Origin: Cryptomeria japonica
Taxonomy: Eukaryota; Streptophyta; Pinopsida; Cupressales; Cupressaceae
DNA length: 64,000 bases
Direction of reading: 5' to 3'
Assembly: GCF_030272615.1 (NCBI RefSeq)
Contig: NC_081409.1
Coordinates: 238,045,832-238,109,831 of the forward strand
In this document: in pieces, positions 12,001 to 22,464 of the stretch
How positions within the stretch are numbered: position 1 is the stretch's first letter
How the letters are laid out: each line of letters begins with the position of its first letter
Notes under the pieces: model-generated
Databases searched by the model: none
What the model was told of the DNA's origin: nothing
What the model saw: the letters and a program-made list of their open reading frames with translations, nothing else
Program-made: the position numbers and the translations under genes

Positions 12001-12530
12001 TACTTCATAATCCATGCTTAAAGTAGGCAAATAGAGGTATCTATATATCTCTAAATTCAAAAAGATATATAAGGAAAATAATTAAGGGCTAGAGATTATG
12101 GATACCACATTATATATTACATCAAACTATATGGATAAGTGTAGGTTTGGACTGAAAAACGAAAAAATGTGATGTAGTGCAAAATGTTAGGGTTTGGAAA
12201 TTATGGTACCAAGGAAATCATGTCATATTCCATGCAAGGAAAAGAATGGTCAAATATTTAACTCCAAATAATGGTATATTGAAAAGGATTAGGAGCTAGG
12301 GATTAGGAATAAATCCTAACATCTACCTAAAGGAAGATAGCAAAGGAAACTCCTCAAGTCTAATACTTAATATATTCAAAATTTCTTCATTGACCAAAGC
12401 TTGCAAGAAAATATAGAAGGTTGGGAGGTACTAAATTGATGACACATATCTCATATCTAGAAAGACATTGAGGTATTTCAACTAACCTTAACATTAAATC
12501 TTAACGCTTAGGTTGTTCATGGGAGACATT
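9067..12530. other. A/T-rich DNA without a recognised gene
   Basis: About 3.5 kb after the Copia element. Short frames (for example 66 codons at 10758-10558) show no family motif. No terminal repeats were found by eye. The right end merges into a decayed Copia pol on the plus strand. Confidence 0.5.
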
Positions 12531-13480
12531 GTTCATGGAGATGATGGCGTGTTTAAGAAATTTGCATAAGAGATGCAAAAATAATTCGAGATGTCGATGA
12601 TTGATGAGTTATCTTTCTTCCTTGGACTTCAAGTTTCTCAACTAAATGATGGTATCTTTATTTCTCAAGCTAAGAATGTTAAGGAGATGTTGAGAAAGTT
12701 TGGCATGGAGGATTCTAAACTAGTGAGTACCCTCATGACTACTAGTTGTCACTTGAGCAAGGATGATGAGTCTCTAGGAGTTTATTAGAGTCTTTATAGG
12801 TCTATGATTGGAGGATTCTCGTATTTGACTTCTTGTAGACTTGATATTATGCATGCAATGTGTTTGGGTGCAAGATATCAAGCTAATACAAAGTAATCTC
12901 ATGAGACAATTGTTAAAAGGATATTTAGATACTTGAAGGGCACTTTGGATTATGGTTTTTGGTACAAAAGGGATGATGAATTCACTTTTAAGGCTTATAC
13001 TAATGTTGATTATGTTTGTTGTATGGATGATAGAAGAAGTACTAGTTGTAGTGCATTTTTCTTGGGAGACAGATTGATCTCTTGGTTTAGTAAGAAGTAG
13101 GATTCAATGTCTTTATCAACAACAAATGTTGAGTACATTGATGTAGCATCTTTTGCACCCAAGTGTTGTAGATGAAGAAAAATTTGAAGGATGTCAAGGT
13201 GGTGTATGATAATCTCATTCCTATCATGTGTGATAATACAAGTGCTATAAACATTTAAAAGAATTCAATGATGCATTCAAGGACTAAACATATATCGATC
13301 TAGTATCATTTTTCAAGAGAGAAGGTTGTATAATAGGAAGTTATATTGGAGTATGTTCCTACAAAGGATCACATTGCATATATTTTCATAAAGATTCTTT
13401 CAAAGGATACATTTGGGTATCTCAGGTAGAACTTAGGGCTTATTGCCCCTCCTTCTTTTGACTAGATGCATAAGATGGTG
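12531..13480 (+). pseudogene. Decayed Copia reverse transcriptase C-terminus and RNase H
   Basis: Plus-strand remnant. It begins at the RT catalytic motif, here HGDD in place of the usual YVDD, then reads the connection domain (MSMIDELSFFLGLQ, GIFISQAKNVKEML, KFGMEDSK, LYRSMIGG) and the Copia RNase H (KRIFRYLKGT, RSTSCSAFFLG, LISWFSKK, LSTTNVEYI). In-frame stops occur about every 50-100 codons, several of them TAG or TAA where Gln is expected. The 5' LTR, gag, protease, integrase and RT fingers are absent. Ty1/Copia membership is certain. Sirevirus-like affinity is inferred from the spacing and style of the following LTR. Confidence 0.85.
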
Positions 13481-13849
13481 CATTTATCCAGGAGAAGATT
13501 CAAGGTATATATTTTGTCTCTTAGAGTGATGTGGTTTACCCCTTAGGGAGACCAAGTAGTTGGTTAGTTGTTTTTGATAGAAGAAGCAAATGTAAGGGGG
13601 TGAAGTTATGACTGTTTTAGGAAAGTAAGTATAGATGAGTGAGTGCAAATGAAATCTTAGAAAAGGGGGAGAGAAAAGTGTAGAAAGAAGAGAATGCAAA
13701 AGACTATTCTAGCAGTGGAGACAGAGTACAAAGTTTAGTGAAGACCTTTTCCCTTTGTCCTTGATGTCAAAGGGGGAGAGAAAATATAGAAAGATTAGAT
13801 GATTAAGGGAGAGAAAGCATTGTGTTGTGTGAGTGTTGTCATCAATGAC

Positions 13850-13860
13850 AAAGGGGGAGA
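13850..13860 (+). promoter_or_regulatory. Polypurine tract before the decayed Copia 3' LTR
   Basis: aaagggggaga directly precedes TGTTGG at 13862, the expected plus-strand primer site. A second, very similar boundary (ggggagattgttggcaa) recurs at 13972-13988. Confidence 0.6.
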
Positions 13861-13861
13861 T

Positions 13862-14980
13862 TGTTGGCAGTTGTTGTCATTTATGATTAGGTGTTGTCAT
13901 TAATGTCAACCCTTAGCTTGTGTGTTGTCATTGATAATACACTCTATGTTGTGTTGTGATTGTTAGACTATGGGGAGATTGTTGGCAAGTATTGTCATTG
14001 ACGTAGAATGTTGATGGATGTTGGTTGAAGATGTTCTTGGTTGTCTAGGTCCACCTTCTTGGTATTTCATATCTACACTCAGTATGTTACGCTGGTACTT
14101 GTGATGATTTAGTGATGGGATTGAAGCTTATGGATGGTAGAAGATGGTATCATGATGATATTATATTAAGCTAAGGATTAGAAGCATGATGATGAAGTGA
14201 TATGTTGTTGATGGTATCAAGCATACTTTAAGATATTGTAGTATCGTTCTTGATGCTCCTGAGTGAGCAAATGATGGTATAAGGATATTTTGATTGTTGT
14301 AGGTTGATGAAGTATAATGATGGAGGAAAGTGTATTTCAAACTATCTAGGAGAATGCTCTACATTCCTCCAAATTTACAGATTTGGTCTAGCAGTTTTGG
14401 ATATAATATATATGCTTCATGGACATTGCACTCCTATATGTTTAGATCATTGGTGTTGCAATTAATGTTTTTGGTTAAGGACCAATATGTTGGCAGCTTG
14501 ATGGTTGATTAGGACTAGAATGTATAATGCTTTGTGTTGATGTTTCTATTGTTGTGTGGCTTGGTGGACATGTTTCTTGGCATTTTGACTATGAAGAACT
14601 CTATATCAATTTGGTTTTATCATCTTGTCTTGGATCGATAGTATTAAATATTCATATGAAAGTGTTGATGGATGTTCTAGGAATGTATCTATGTGGTCTA
14701 CATGATGTTGGTTGATCTGTTTGGTGTCGCATTGTATATGGTAGCTATCTGGCTAACATTGCTTGTTCTCCTTATTGTGCTATATTTTTTGGAGTTTGTG
14801 CTAGTAATGGAGGTTGTGTTTATTTGAATTTGGGTCCTAATATTTCTTGTGTGGATCCACATTCAGTAATTTCATTTGGAAGATGTGTTTTTGGACCGAT
14901 TGTTTATGTGTTATGCATTTCTTCTACATGTTACCCTCTTGCTAACTTGGGAGGATGTGCGTCAACATGTGTGGTGTTTT
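13862..14980 (+). repeat. Probable 3' LTR of the decayed Copia element
   Basis: Starts TGTTGGCAG after a purine tract and downstream of RNase H. The first 130 bp repeat the word tgttgtcatt several times, and a second candidate start lies at 13980. The right end is not clear; it probably ends where the LINE tail starts (about 14980). No partner LTR was found in the window. Confidence 0.5.
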
Positions 14981-15257
14981 TGATTAAGGGAAAAAAAGTT
15001 TTGAAGGGACTTGAAACCCTATACAATAGGTTTTGGGGGGACTTGAAACCCGAACCTTAAGATAAGCCTGAAAGTCCACTCAAAGAAATAGAACACAAGA
15101 GAGACACGACAAAACCAGACAAAACCAAACAAAACATGGGGGACAACACAAGAAGGACCCCCAACAGGAGCACACTGGCTGAAACAAAGACCAACGAGCA
15201 ACACCAACCCAACCAGGACTGATCAAGTATTTGATCTACCCTTGTGAGATCGAAGAG

Positions 15258-15914
15258 TCATATCGAAAGAAGCCTGGGACGATTTAGTTTCTTAATTTTA
15301 ACGATAATCCATCCCTCCTCAACCCTAGCAGCAGCCGTTTGCAAAGAAGATAGATCCAAAATAGAGGACCTCCCACCACCAGGAAGAACAAAGGTAGAAT
15401 CAGGAGAGGTAGGGACAACAAAAATCTGAGAATGGGAAGGATCAGATAAAGATCCACCAGCAATCTGGGACAAACCATTTTTAGCAGAAGAGATAGCAGC
15501 ATCATGAATTCTAGCACTTTTCACCGAGCCATCCTTTGTGGCATCCGAAGACCTCCCACCACTAGGAGGAGAGGCGGGGACAATAGAATTAGAAGGATCA
15601 GACAAAGATCCAACAACAATCTGGGACAAACCATTTTCAGCAAAAGAGACAACAACATCCTGAATTCGAACAATTTTCACCAAGCCATCCTTTGTGGCAT
15701 CCGAAGAAACATTCTTCTCCAAAAAAGAATCTGAACCAACCTTCGAAATCCCAGCATCCACAGATGCATTGGAAGAGTCCAAAGATTTCATAACAGAATA
15801 ATGCTGGTAAGAGGCCCCCGACCACTAAGAGGCCGCAAGATTTTTCTTCTCAACCCCACAATTTCCAGACGCATGGCCAATTTTGAAGCATTTACGACAC
15901 TTGAATGAAATACC
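15258..15914 (-). pseudogene. LINE ORF1, C-terminal part (zinc knuckle and tail)
   Basis: Continues ORF1 after the LTR insertion. Bases 15914-15850 encode the knuckle CRKCFKIGHASGNC (C-x2-C-x4-H-x4-C), an RNA-binding feature of LINE ORF1 proteins. The frame at 15791-15258 is a Ser/Gly/Asp-rich linker with a duplicated block (SSDATKDG...GLSQI...GSLSDPS twice, about 57 residues apart), ending GWIIVKIKKLNRPR. The stop TGA overlaps an ATG (ATGA at 15261-15258), the place where ORF2 would begin in the other LINEs here, but no endonuclease follows. Confidence 0.7.
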
Positions 15915-16086
15915 TGTAGCGTCCTAAAATTGTGACACTTGCAATTTCGACTGCATTTCGGTCTTCATGATGGCGACGCAACACGCAACCTAAATGGAGA
16001 CCCCGAAACCTGATTACGACATTGAAAACTGCATTTTTCAAGCACCCTGGCCTGAACCTCCTTGCACCCTGCTGTCCCGGGAGGTG

Positions 16087-16113
16087 GGACCAGAGCGCCC
16101 AGCGCCCTGGTCC
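16087..16113 (+). other. GC-rich hairpin, single copy in the 5' LTR
   Basis: Perfect inverted repeat except for one base, about 11 bp per arm with a 5-base loop (arms around CCCAG). It sits about 122 bp upstream of the TATA box, so in U3. The right LTR has four copies. Confidence 0.75.
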
Positions 16114-16718
16114 CTGGGTCCTATTTTGGGCCCGGTCTCCTTTGGACTTCGGGTCTTTTTGTTTGCAATTTGGAAAATAAACTTTCCTGGTCGGCCTAAG
16201 GTCGGGAAAATCAGTCTATTAGCCCTAATTGACAAGTATATAAACTACATTTTCCTCTTTCATTCGATATGATGGAAAAGGCATGGAAACTATACTCAAG
16301 CATTCAAGCATTCAAGCATTCCTTCAAGAAATTGATCATTTGAAGTCTCCATTCAAGGCTAAGTGTTGCATTCAAGACAAGGATTCAACCATTGAAGAGG
16401 AGATCACATACTACATGCTACATACAACATACAAACATACAACAAACAACAACATCTAAACCTTCGCACATAAGGATACAAACATCCTTAGAACAAGGTA
16501 TTAGTACTTGTTTTACAGTCATTTACATTTACAGCACTTGCTCATTTCTTGGTTAATTCCAAAACCGGGGTTTGACCTAAAGGCAAACCCCTAATCCCTA
16601 ACCCCCCAATCGTCTTCGCTTTTCTGTGTGTAGGTTGCAGGTACGCGGCTGAAATTGAAGATCTGGAATCCTTGTGCAGAGACGAACAGATCCCCCTTCG
16701 TTCCGCGGATTTTTCGGA

Positions 16719-16745
16719 GGACCGTGGCGTCGGGCGCCATCGTCC
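16719..16745 (+). other. Recurrent hairpin motif, LTR copy
   Basis: Arms GGACCGTGG and CCATCGTCC enclose a GC-rich loop, followed by a T-rich stretch ending AAATTTG. The same design recurs twice in the leader (17514-17543 and 18136-18166) and in the diverged LTR at 51133-51159. Confidence 0.6.
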
Positions 16746-17120
16746 CAACAATTTTTGCTCAAATTTGTAGGACAGCGCCGTATCGACATTTTATTGCTAA
16801 TTCCAGGTCCGCAGCTTCATACTGTATTCCTATCTCAGTTTATAAGCGAATCTTTCTCACTTTCTATGCATTCCTAGCTTAATTCCTCTATGCACATTCT
16901 TTACAAAAGAGGGTAGCCTTGCTGTCTTAACCCTTGAAATGCATTTAGCATCCAATCTTGCATTGCGTGGGATTGGATCTTGTGGGTTTCAACCCCTCTT
17001 TTGAATGTAAAGTCTCTTCCCTAAATGAAAACCATCAACCCTAGCAAATCTCCCTTCTCTCTCCTTGGAGTTGGAAGAGGGGAGAGCAACTAGGGTTCGA
17101 TCGCGATTTTCCACTTTACA

Positions 17121-18293
17121 TTTTGGTGAACCCGACATGAACATCCTTTCTGATTTTTCATGCTTAGATCTGAAAAAATTGATTACATTTCCATGTTTGA
17201 TCTTTTGCAAAATTTTAGAGGTGATTGCATAAAAACCCTAAAATTTCTTTTTAGTAATTAAACTTGTGAAATATTTAATTGTTAATGCTTGTTTCAGATC
17301 TGCCCTTCTATTACAAATTATCAATTCATATTTGTGCTTTGATTTTGAAAATTAAGTGGTTAAGTGTTAAAACCCTAATTTTTGAAACCCTCTTGATTCA
17401 ACCTTTGACTGACAATTTCACTGATCAAAATATTTCCAAATCAGCTGTAACTTTGGATTCCGCAATAAAATCACAATATCTTTCATCCCTGAAAATTTGG
17501 AAAAAAGTTGCGAGGACCGTGTGCACTCCGAGCGCCATCGTCCCCGACATTTTTTCCAAAATTTCGGGAGTGAGATCTTACTGTATTTTCCTGCTAAAAT
17601 CCAAAATTTTGGCTGATTTTATCAATTATAACACCTTCAAAATTACAGTCAAAGTTGGTCTTGTGATTGCTTGGATTAAGGCTTTTAAACATTCAAAAAT
17701 CATTGAAACTGAAATTTTGTGTCAAAATTGTGTTCTTACTGTCCTAAATCTGAAAAGTGTGTTTGCATTCATTAAAAATTTCAGTGCTTTATTCAAATTC
17801 TTACAATTTGTGACTTTTGAAATTAAGTGCTTAATTACAACAACTTTAATTTCCGCTTTCAAAATTGAATTTTGCGTGAAATTGAGTCAATTTTTAAATT
17901 TCAAAACTTGCATTGCTCTTGACATTCCCTCTAAAATCATAAAATTCAAAATTTCAGTTTCCCTCTCTTTTTCAAAATTCAAATTTTGCATTTTTCGACA
18001 ATCTTGGTAGGGTTCAATTTTGAGATTGCAACTTTAATTTGGCCTACCTACAGATCGTAAAATCACTCAATTTTTTCAGATTAGCTTTAAAATCATCATA
18101 CCTTTCATCCCTGCAAATTTTGAAAAAAGTTGCAAGGACCGTGTTGCACTCCGAGCGCCACGGTCCCGGACATTTTTTCCGAAATTTCGGGAGACTGTCG
18201 TGATTGCATTTAACAGCTTAAATCCAGAAGATTGGCTGATTTTACTGAAAATTGCTACCTCTAAATTCAAAATCTTCTCTCTCTTTCTAGTGC
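17121..18293 (+). other. Leader of the gag-only element with primer site and two hairpins
   Basis: Begins with a primer-type site TGGTGAACCCGACATG at 17124, immediately after the LTR; I could not assign the tRNA. The leader holds two copies of a block of about 115 bp (17460-17577 and 18085-18199) containing tttcatccctg, a hairpin GGACCGTG...GTCC and GACATTTTTTCC. A 243-codon frame at 17279-18010 has no family motif and overlaps the first block, so I treat it as chance. Packaging or dimer signals would be expected in this region (inference). Confidence 0.6.
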
Positions 18294-21200
18294 ATGAGTT
18301 TTACAACAATAAGCCCTACTTACACTATTCCCGTTAGACGAAGCCATAGAATTAAGTCTTTCCGAGGTTTAATTACCGAGGAAATGGAACCTAATTTGAA
18401 TAGCCTTTTTAACGAGGACATGGGTAATTCCTCTAATCCTCCTAATGATGAAGAAGCTCTCCATGAGGTTTCTGAAGAACAACTTTCAAAATTGGATAAC
18501 CAATTTGACGATTTTCGACAATGGATGTCTCATGAATACCCTGATAGTCAAGCTCTTCCTTTAATTGAGGGTCTAAAACGTATGCTTCAAAGTGATAAGA
18601 ATGGAATTGATATTTTGTGTGGTATTGCACACATTGTGGATTCGAATGTGATGCCTATGAAGAGTTGTGCTGAAAATTTGGGTTATACACAACCTCCTAC
18701 ACAAGTCAATCATTCTATTCCTTTGATGACTTATATTGCTAGCATACCTACCTTTACATCAAACATAATGGCTACTTCTACACAAGACATTCCTCCTATG
18801 ATCACTAGTCATGGGGGCAATCCTTCCTCTTCAATTAACCCTCTTCCTTCATTTAATCCAATTTCTTCATTTATTCCTTCAATGAGTGTTCCTATTACAT
18901 CTCCACAAATGAACATGACGCAAGGGGGCAATTCATTTAATCATTCCACTCCTCCTTGTAGTGTTCCTCCTGTCCAATCATCCCCTATAATTGACTATCA
19001 TAGAGTCCCACCACCTTACTCTTTGCCTTCCTTCAATAACATAACACCTCCATCTCAATCTAACACATCTAATATGAATTCTTCGACTGAAGCGACCATT
19101 AACAATCTTGCACAAACAGTCTCTTCTTTACAGCAACAAATTGCCTCTATGAATCAATCTAAGTTTAGTGTGCCCACATTTGATTTCGTGAGCCCACTTT
19201 CTCTTGACATTGTTCGAGCTATACCCCCTAAACATGTTGAAATCCCACATTTGGAACTTTATAATGGTAAGGGTGATCCTCTAACACATGTTAAGACCTT
19301 TCAAACAATATGTACTGATTTTGCTTATGACCAAAGGTTGCTTGCAAAGCTGTTTACTAGAACATTAAGAGACAAAGCCCTACAATGGTATTGCTCGTTG
19401 CCTTCTTATTCTATTACTTCTTTCGAACAACTTGCAAATGCTTTCATTCAACAATTTCAAAACAATATAAGTCCTAAAGTTACTTTGATTGATTTAATGC
19501 ATTGTAAACAAGGTGTTAAAGAAAAAGTGACTGATTTCATTGGTAGATATAAGCATTTGTATGCTCAAATTTCTTTTCCAGTGCCTGACAATGATATTCA
19601 AAGAATCTTTATTTCTAATTTACAAAAAGATATCCGAGACAAACTTCTATTTTCTGAGTTTACTTCTTTCCAACAGTTGTGTGCAACTCTTCACAATTAT
19701 CAACTGACTGTGAGTCAAATGGAACAATCACATCCTATGGCTCCGAGTGATAAGGGTGATAGCAGTCAACAACCATTTGGGAAGTTTAAACCGAACAGAG
19801 ATTCCATCAAATTCAATGAAAACATCATCAACAACAATGTGAATGCAGCATTAGGTGTGCCTCCTATTTCTAAATTTTTCAAGAAAGAAAGAAAGTATAC
19901 TCCTTTGAATGAATCATTGCATAGTATTATGAATAAGTTATTGGAACAAAATGTGCTTACTCTTCCTCCTATAAGACAAATTGATCCTGCAAAGATTACT
20001 TCACCTTATTTTGATAACAAATCTTTTTGTCAATTTCATCGTCAGCTTGGGCATGATATTGAAAAATGTTTTTCTTTAAAGGGTAAAATTCAAGATTTGA
20101 TTGATAATAATACTATTTCTGTTTCTGGAGTGAATGATAAAGGCAATACATCTGTAGCTCCTCCTAACCAAAATCTTCAGATTTTTACTGATCCATTACC
20201 TTCTCATACCTCTAATGCGATTGAGGCTAATGATTCCTCTCTCTCATCTGCTGGTCTTGTGTCTATGGCTCCGAATGTGATTAACTTTGTAGAGCAGCAA
20301 GAAATCCCTAAAGAACCTTCCATCACATTTGATTCCAGTGAAACCATTAGGGCACCTGATGGTCCTTTATACATAGTTGCAAAAGTCAAGAATACACCTT
20401 GCCGTGGAGTGCTTATTGATCCTTCGTGCATGGTTAATGTTATTACTGAAGAATTTCTTTTTACTTTGCAATTGAATCAAGTGATTTATGACAAAACAGA
20501 TGTGATTGTGAAACTATTTGATGCATTTTCTTCTCCTGCAATTGGTTCTATTACATTGCCTATTGAGGTCCATAACAAATCCCTTGATGTGAACTTTGCT
20601 ATTATTCCATCTTTCGAACAATTTCGTGTGAAGCTTGGCTATCCTTGGCTATCTTCCATGAAAGCTATTGCTTCTCCTATTCATAAGTGTTTGAAATTTC
20701 CCCATAATGGTGAAGTTGTTACTGTCAATCATAGCCTCTTTAAACCAGCTGAAAGAACTTCTAGCGTTCCTCTTGATTACTTTTGGCCTAAACAATTCCA
20801 ATCTCTTCCTCCGCGAAGTGATCATCTTTTCAAATCTTATCAAAAGTGGAAAACAGATATGATCCTATCTCTAAGTGAACCTAGAACACCTAAACTTGAT
20901 ATTCCTATCGTTCTTGAGAAGGAAGTTATTCCTTTGAAAGATAAAACTAATGTCTTTCCTCAAGAAGATTCCCAACCCGTTCCCATGGATGTGATTATGT
21001 CTATGCCTAATAAACCTTCTAAAAGTAGACCTATACCTCCTCGTCATGATGGACTTGGTCTCCTTCCTAAACCAAATATTCCTCCTTTGTATGGAGCAGT
21101 TCCTCCTCCTTCTTTTTATAGAGAGAAGAGACCTTCTTCTTCTCCTATTATCCAGCCTAAGAGACCACAACCTAAACACCCAAGTGATAAGGATGAGAAC

Positions 21201-21719
21201 ATTCCTCCTCCTCAATCTTCTCAACTTCCTACTAAGACTAGACGAAATCGTTCTGTACGTGAACGCCGACGAAAGAGTCGTCTTAGAGCTCAGGCAGCTG
21301 CTTCTCAAACTTTGCAATCTCCAAAAACACCTTCAACAAGCATTATTCCATTTTCTCCAAAATCTCCAAAACATAAGATGCATGATGGTCTTGATCCTGT
21401 GCGAATTAAAGACCCCATTTTTATAAATCTTGATGATGCTATAGATGAAAATGTTATGCATGATGAAAATGTTACTTCTCTTGCTTCTGATAGTGAATAT
21501 GAACTTGTTGATATTGATAACCATTTATCTAACGAATTTTCTAAAGCACTTATCCTAGCTCCTAGACAAGAACAATGTGGCTCGGAACATGAACATAGCC
21601 CTTGTTTGGATCTTGTGATAGCTCCATCTGCTGTGTTGAATGTTCCTCCTCTAGCGTGTTCCCTGCCTTCCCGAAACATTGATCAACAAGATCGGGGGGT
21701 AGATGACGTGCTAGACTAG
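18294..21719 (+). CDS. Gag with zinc knuckle and protease-like domain (1,141 aa)
   Basis: Single intact ORF of the gag-only element. Residues 1-300: acidic then Pro/Ser/Asn-rich low-complexity N-terminus. Residues about 320-470: Ty3-type retrotransposon gag (capsid) fold, with the landmarks KALQWYCSLP, FEQLANAFIQQF and LHNYQLTVSQME. Residues about 577-592: knuckle CQFHRQLGHDIEKC (C-x2-H-x4-H-x4-C). Residues about 690-840: retropepsin-like domain whose active-site region reads LIDPSC, keeping the Asp but not the usual Ser/Thr-Gly, so catalysis is doubtful. Residues about 975-1000: strongly basic Arg-rich stretch. It should form particles and bind RNA; RT and integrase must come from another element. 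ATG 18294 is chosen as the first Met of the open frame. Confidence 0.88.
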   Translation: MSFTTISPTYTIPVRRSHRIKSFRGLITEEMEPNLNSLFNEDMGNSSNPPNDEEALHEVSEEQLSKLDNQFDDFRQWMSHEYPDSQALPLIEGLKRMLQSDKNGIDILCGIAHIVDSNVMPMKSCAENLGYTQPPTQVNHSIPLMTYIASIPTFTSNIMATSTQDIPPMITSHGGNPSSSINPLPSFNPISSFIPSMSVPITSPQMNMTQGGNSFNHSTPPCSVPPVQSSPIIDYHRVPPPYSLPSFNNITPPSQSNTSNMNSSTEATINNLAQTVSSLQQQIASMNQSKFSVPTFDFVSPLSLDIVRAIPPKHVEIPHLELYNGKGDPLTHVKTFQTICTDFAYDQRLLAKLFTRTLRDKALQWYCSLPSYSITSFEQLANAFIQQFQNNISPKVTLIDLMHCKQGVKEKVTDFIGRYKHLYAQISFPVPDNDIQRIFISNLQKDIRDKLLFSEFTSFQQLCATLHNYQLTVSQMEQSHPMAPSDKGDSSQQPFGKFKPNRDSIKFNENIINNNVNAALGVPPISKFFKKERKYTPLNESLHSIMNKLLEQNVLTLPPIRQIDPAKITSPYFDNKSFCQFHRQLGHDIEKCFSLKGKIQDLIDNNTISVSGVNDKGNTSVAPPNQNLQIFTDPLPSHTSNAIEANDSSLSSAGLVSMAPNVINFVEQQEIPKEPSITFDSSETIRAPDGPLYIVAKVKNTPCRGVLIDPSCMVNVITEEFLFTLQLNQVIYDKTDVIVKLFDAFSSPAIGSITLPIEVHNKSLDVNFAIIPSFEQFRVKLGYPWLSSMKAIASPIHKCLKFPHNGEVVTVNHSLFKPAERTSSVPLDYFWPKQFQSLPPRSDHLFKSYQKWKTDMILSLSEPRTPKLDIPIVLEKEVIPLKDKTNVFPQEDSQPVPMDVIMSMPNKPSKSRPIPPRHDGLGLLPKPNIPPLYGAVPPPSFYREKRPSSSPIIQPKRPQPKHPSDKDENIPPPQSSQLPTKTRRNRSVRERRRKSRLRAQAAASQTLQSPKTPSTSIIPFSPKSPKHKMHDGLDPVRIKDPIFINLDDAIDENVMHDENVTSLASDSEYELVDIDNHLSNEFSKALILAPRQEQCGSEHEHSPCLDLVIAPSAVLNVPPLACSLPSRNIDQQDRGVDDVLD

Positions 21720-22464
21720 TTACATTAGCATAGCAGATTCTCTCCTCCTCTCTTGTGTTACTTCTTCTATATGTTATTCTCATTCTTCTATTTGTTGTCC
21801 TTAGTGTTGTCTACTTGAGGACGATGCAAAGCATTGAGATCTCTTGATCTCTCTCATGTTGACTCAAAAGACACATGTGTTCCCTTCTTCTAGGTGACCT
21901 TCCTTGATTGGGGAATGAAGAACAATTATGCATACATACATATGATATATATACATGAATTATCATACAACATACTGACCCCGAGGAAAGCGAAGTCACC
22001 TCGTACTTTGTGTTTTGTGTCTATTATCCTTGGGCTTATCTCACACTTGGGGGCTAAATCCTTGTGATAACGTGCTCCTTTCCCTTCTCATTTTCTTATA
22101 TGTATCACTACCTTAAAGCAATCACCCCCAGTGAGGTGTGTGCGATCGCTTTAACGTAGGGGGGCATACATCCCGTTCATATCTTTTCAAGATACTTGAA
22201 AATTTCTTGGCGAACTTAGCTTTGCCTTGAAAATTTTCGGTATTTCTTTTGCATGACTCATAGTGAGGGAACCTTACTACTGACAGTCATGGTTCTCCCT
22301 CGTGATCTTCCCTTTTACTTTGTCAATCGAAGTCGTAAGATCCTTAGTCCACTGGGGGCTTGGTGTATCTTGCCTCCTTGACGTGGTGAAAGTCTTTCAA
22401 TATTGTTTCCTTGTACTTTACCGGAAGTATGAGCATACATACTCCCGCTAAAGTGGGGGCTAAA
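21720..22464 (+). other. 3' non-coding region and polypurine tract of the gag-only element
   Basis: Lies between the ORF stop and the right LTR. The purine tract aagtgggggctaaa abuts the LTR at 22465. Close copies of its core (gggggct) occur at about 22049 and 22344. A hairpin-capable pair TAAAGCAATC...GATCGCTTTA spans about 22113-22154. No coding sequence was seen. Confidence 0.65.

Larger units (their letters stand above)
15915..17120 (+). repeat. 5' LTR of the gag-only element
   Basis: 1,206 bp, TGTAGC...TTTACA. Features in order: one GC hairpin unit (16087-16113), a TATA box in agtatataaac (16235-16245), short direct repeats of attcaagc near 16300, and a hairpin GGACCGTG...CATCGTCC (16719-16745). 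A relative in reverse orientation lies at 50964-51954. Confidence 0.93.

Noticed and set aside
17279-18010. 243-codon frame in the leader of the gag-only element
   Set aside because: Overlaps a non-coding hairpin repeat block, has no recognisable domain, and composition alone can explain it.
20871-21317. Arg-rich 148-codon minus-strand frame
   Set aside because: Shadow of the intact gag ORF on the plus strand.
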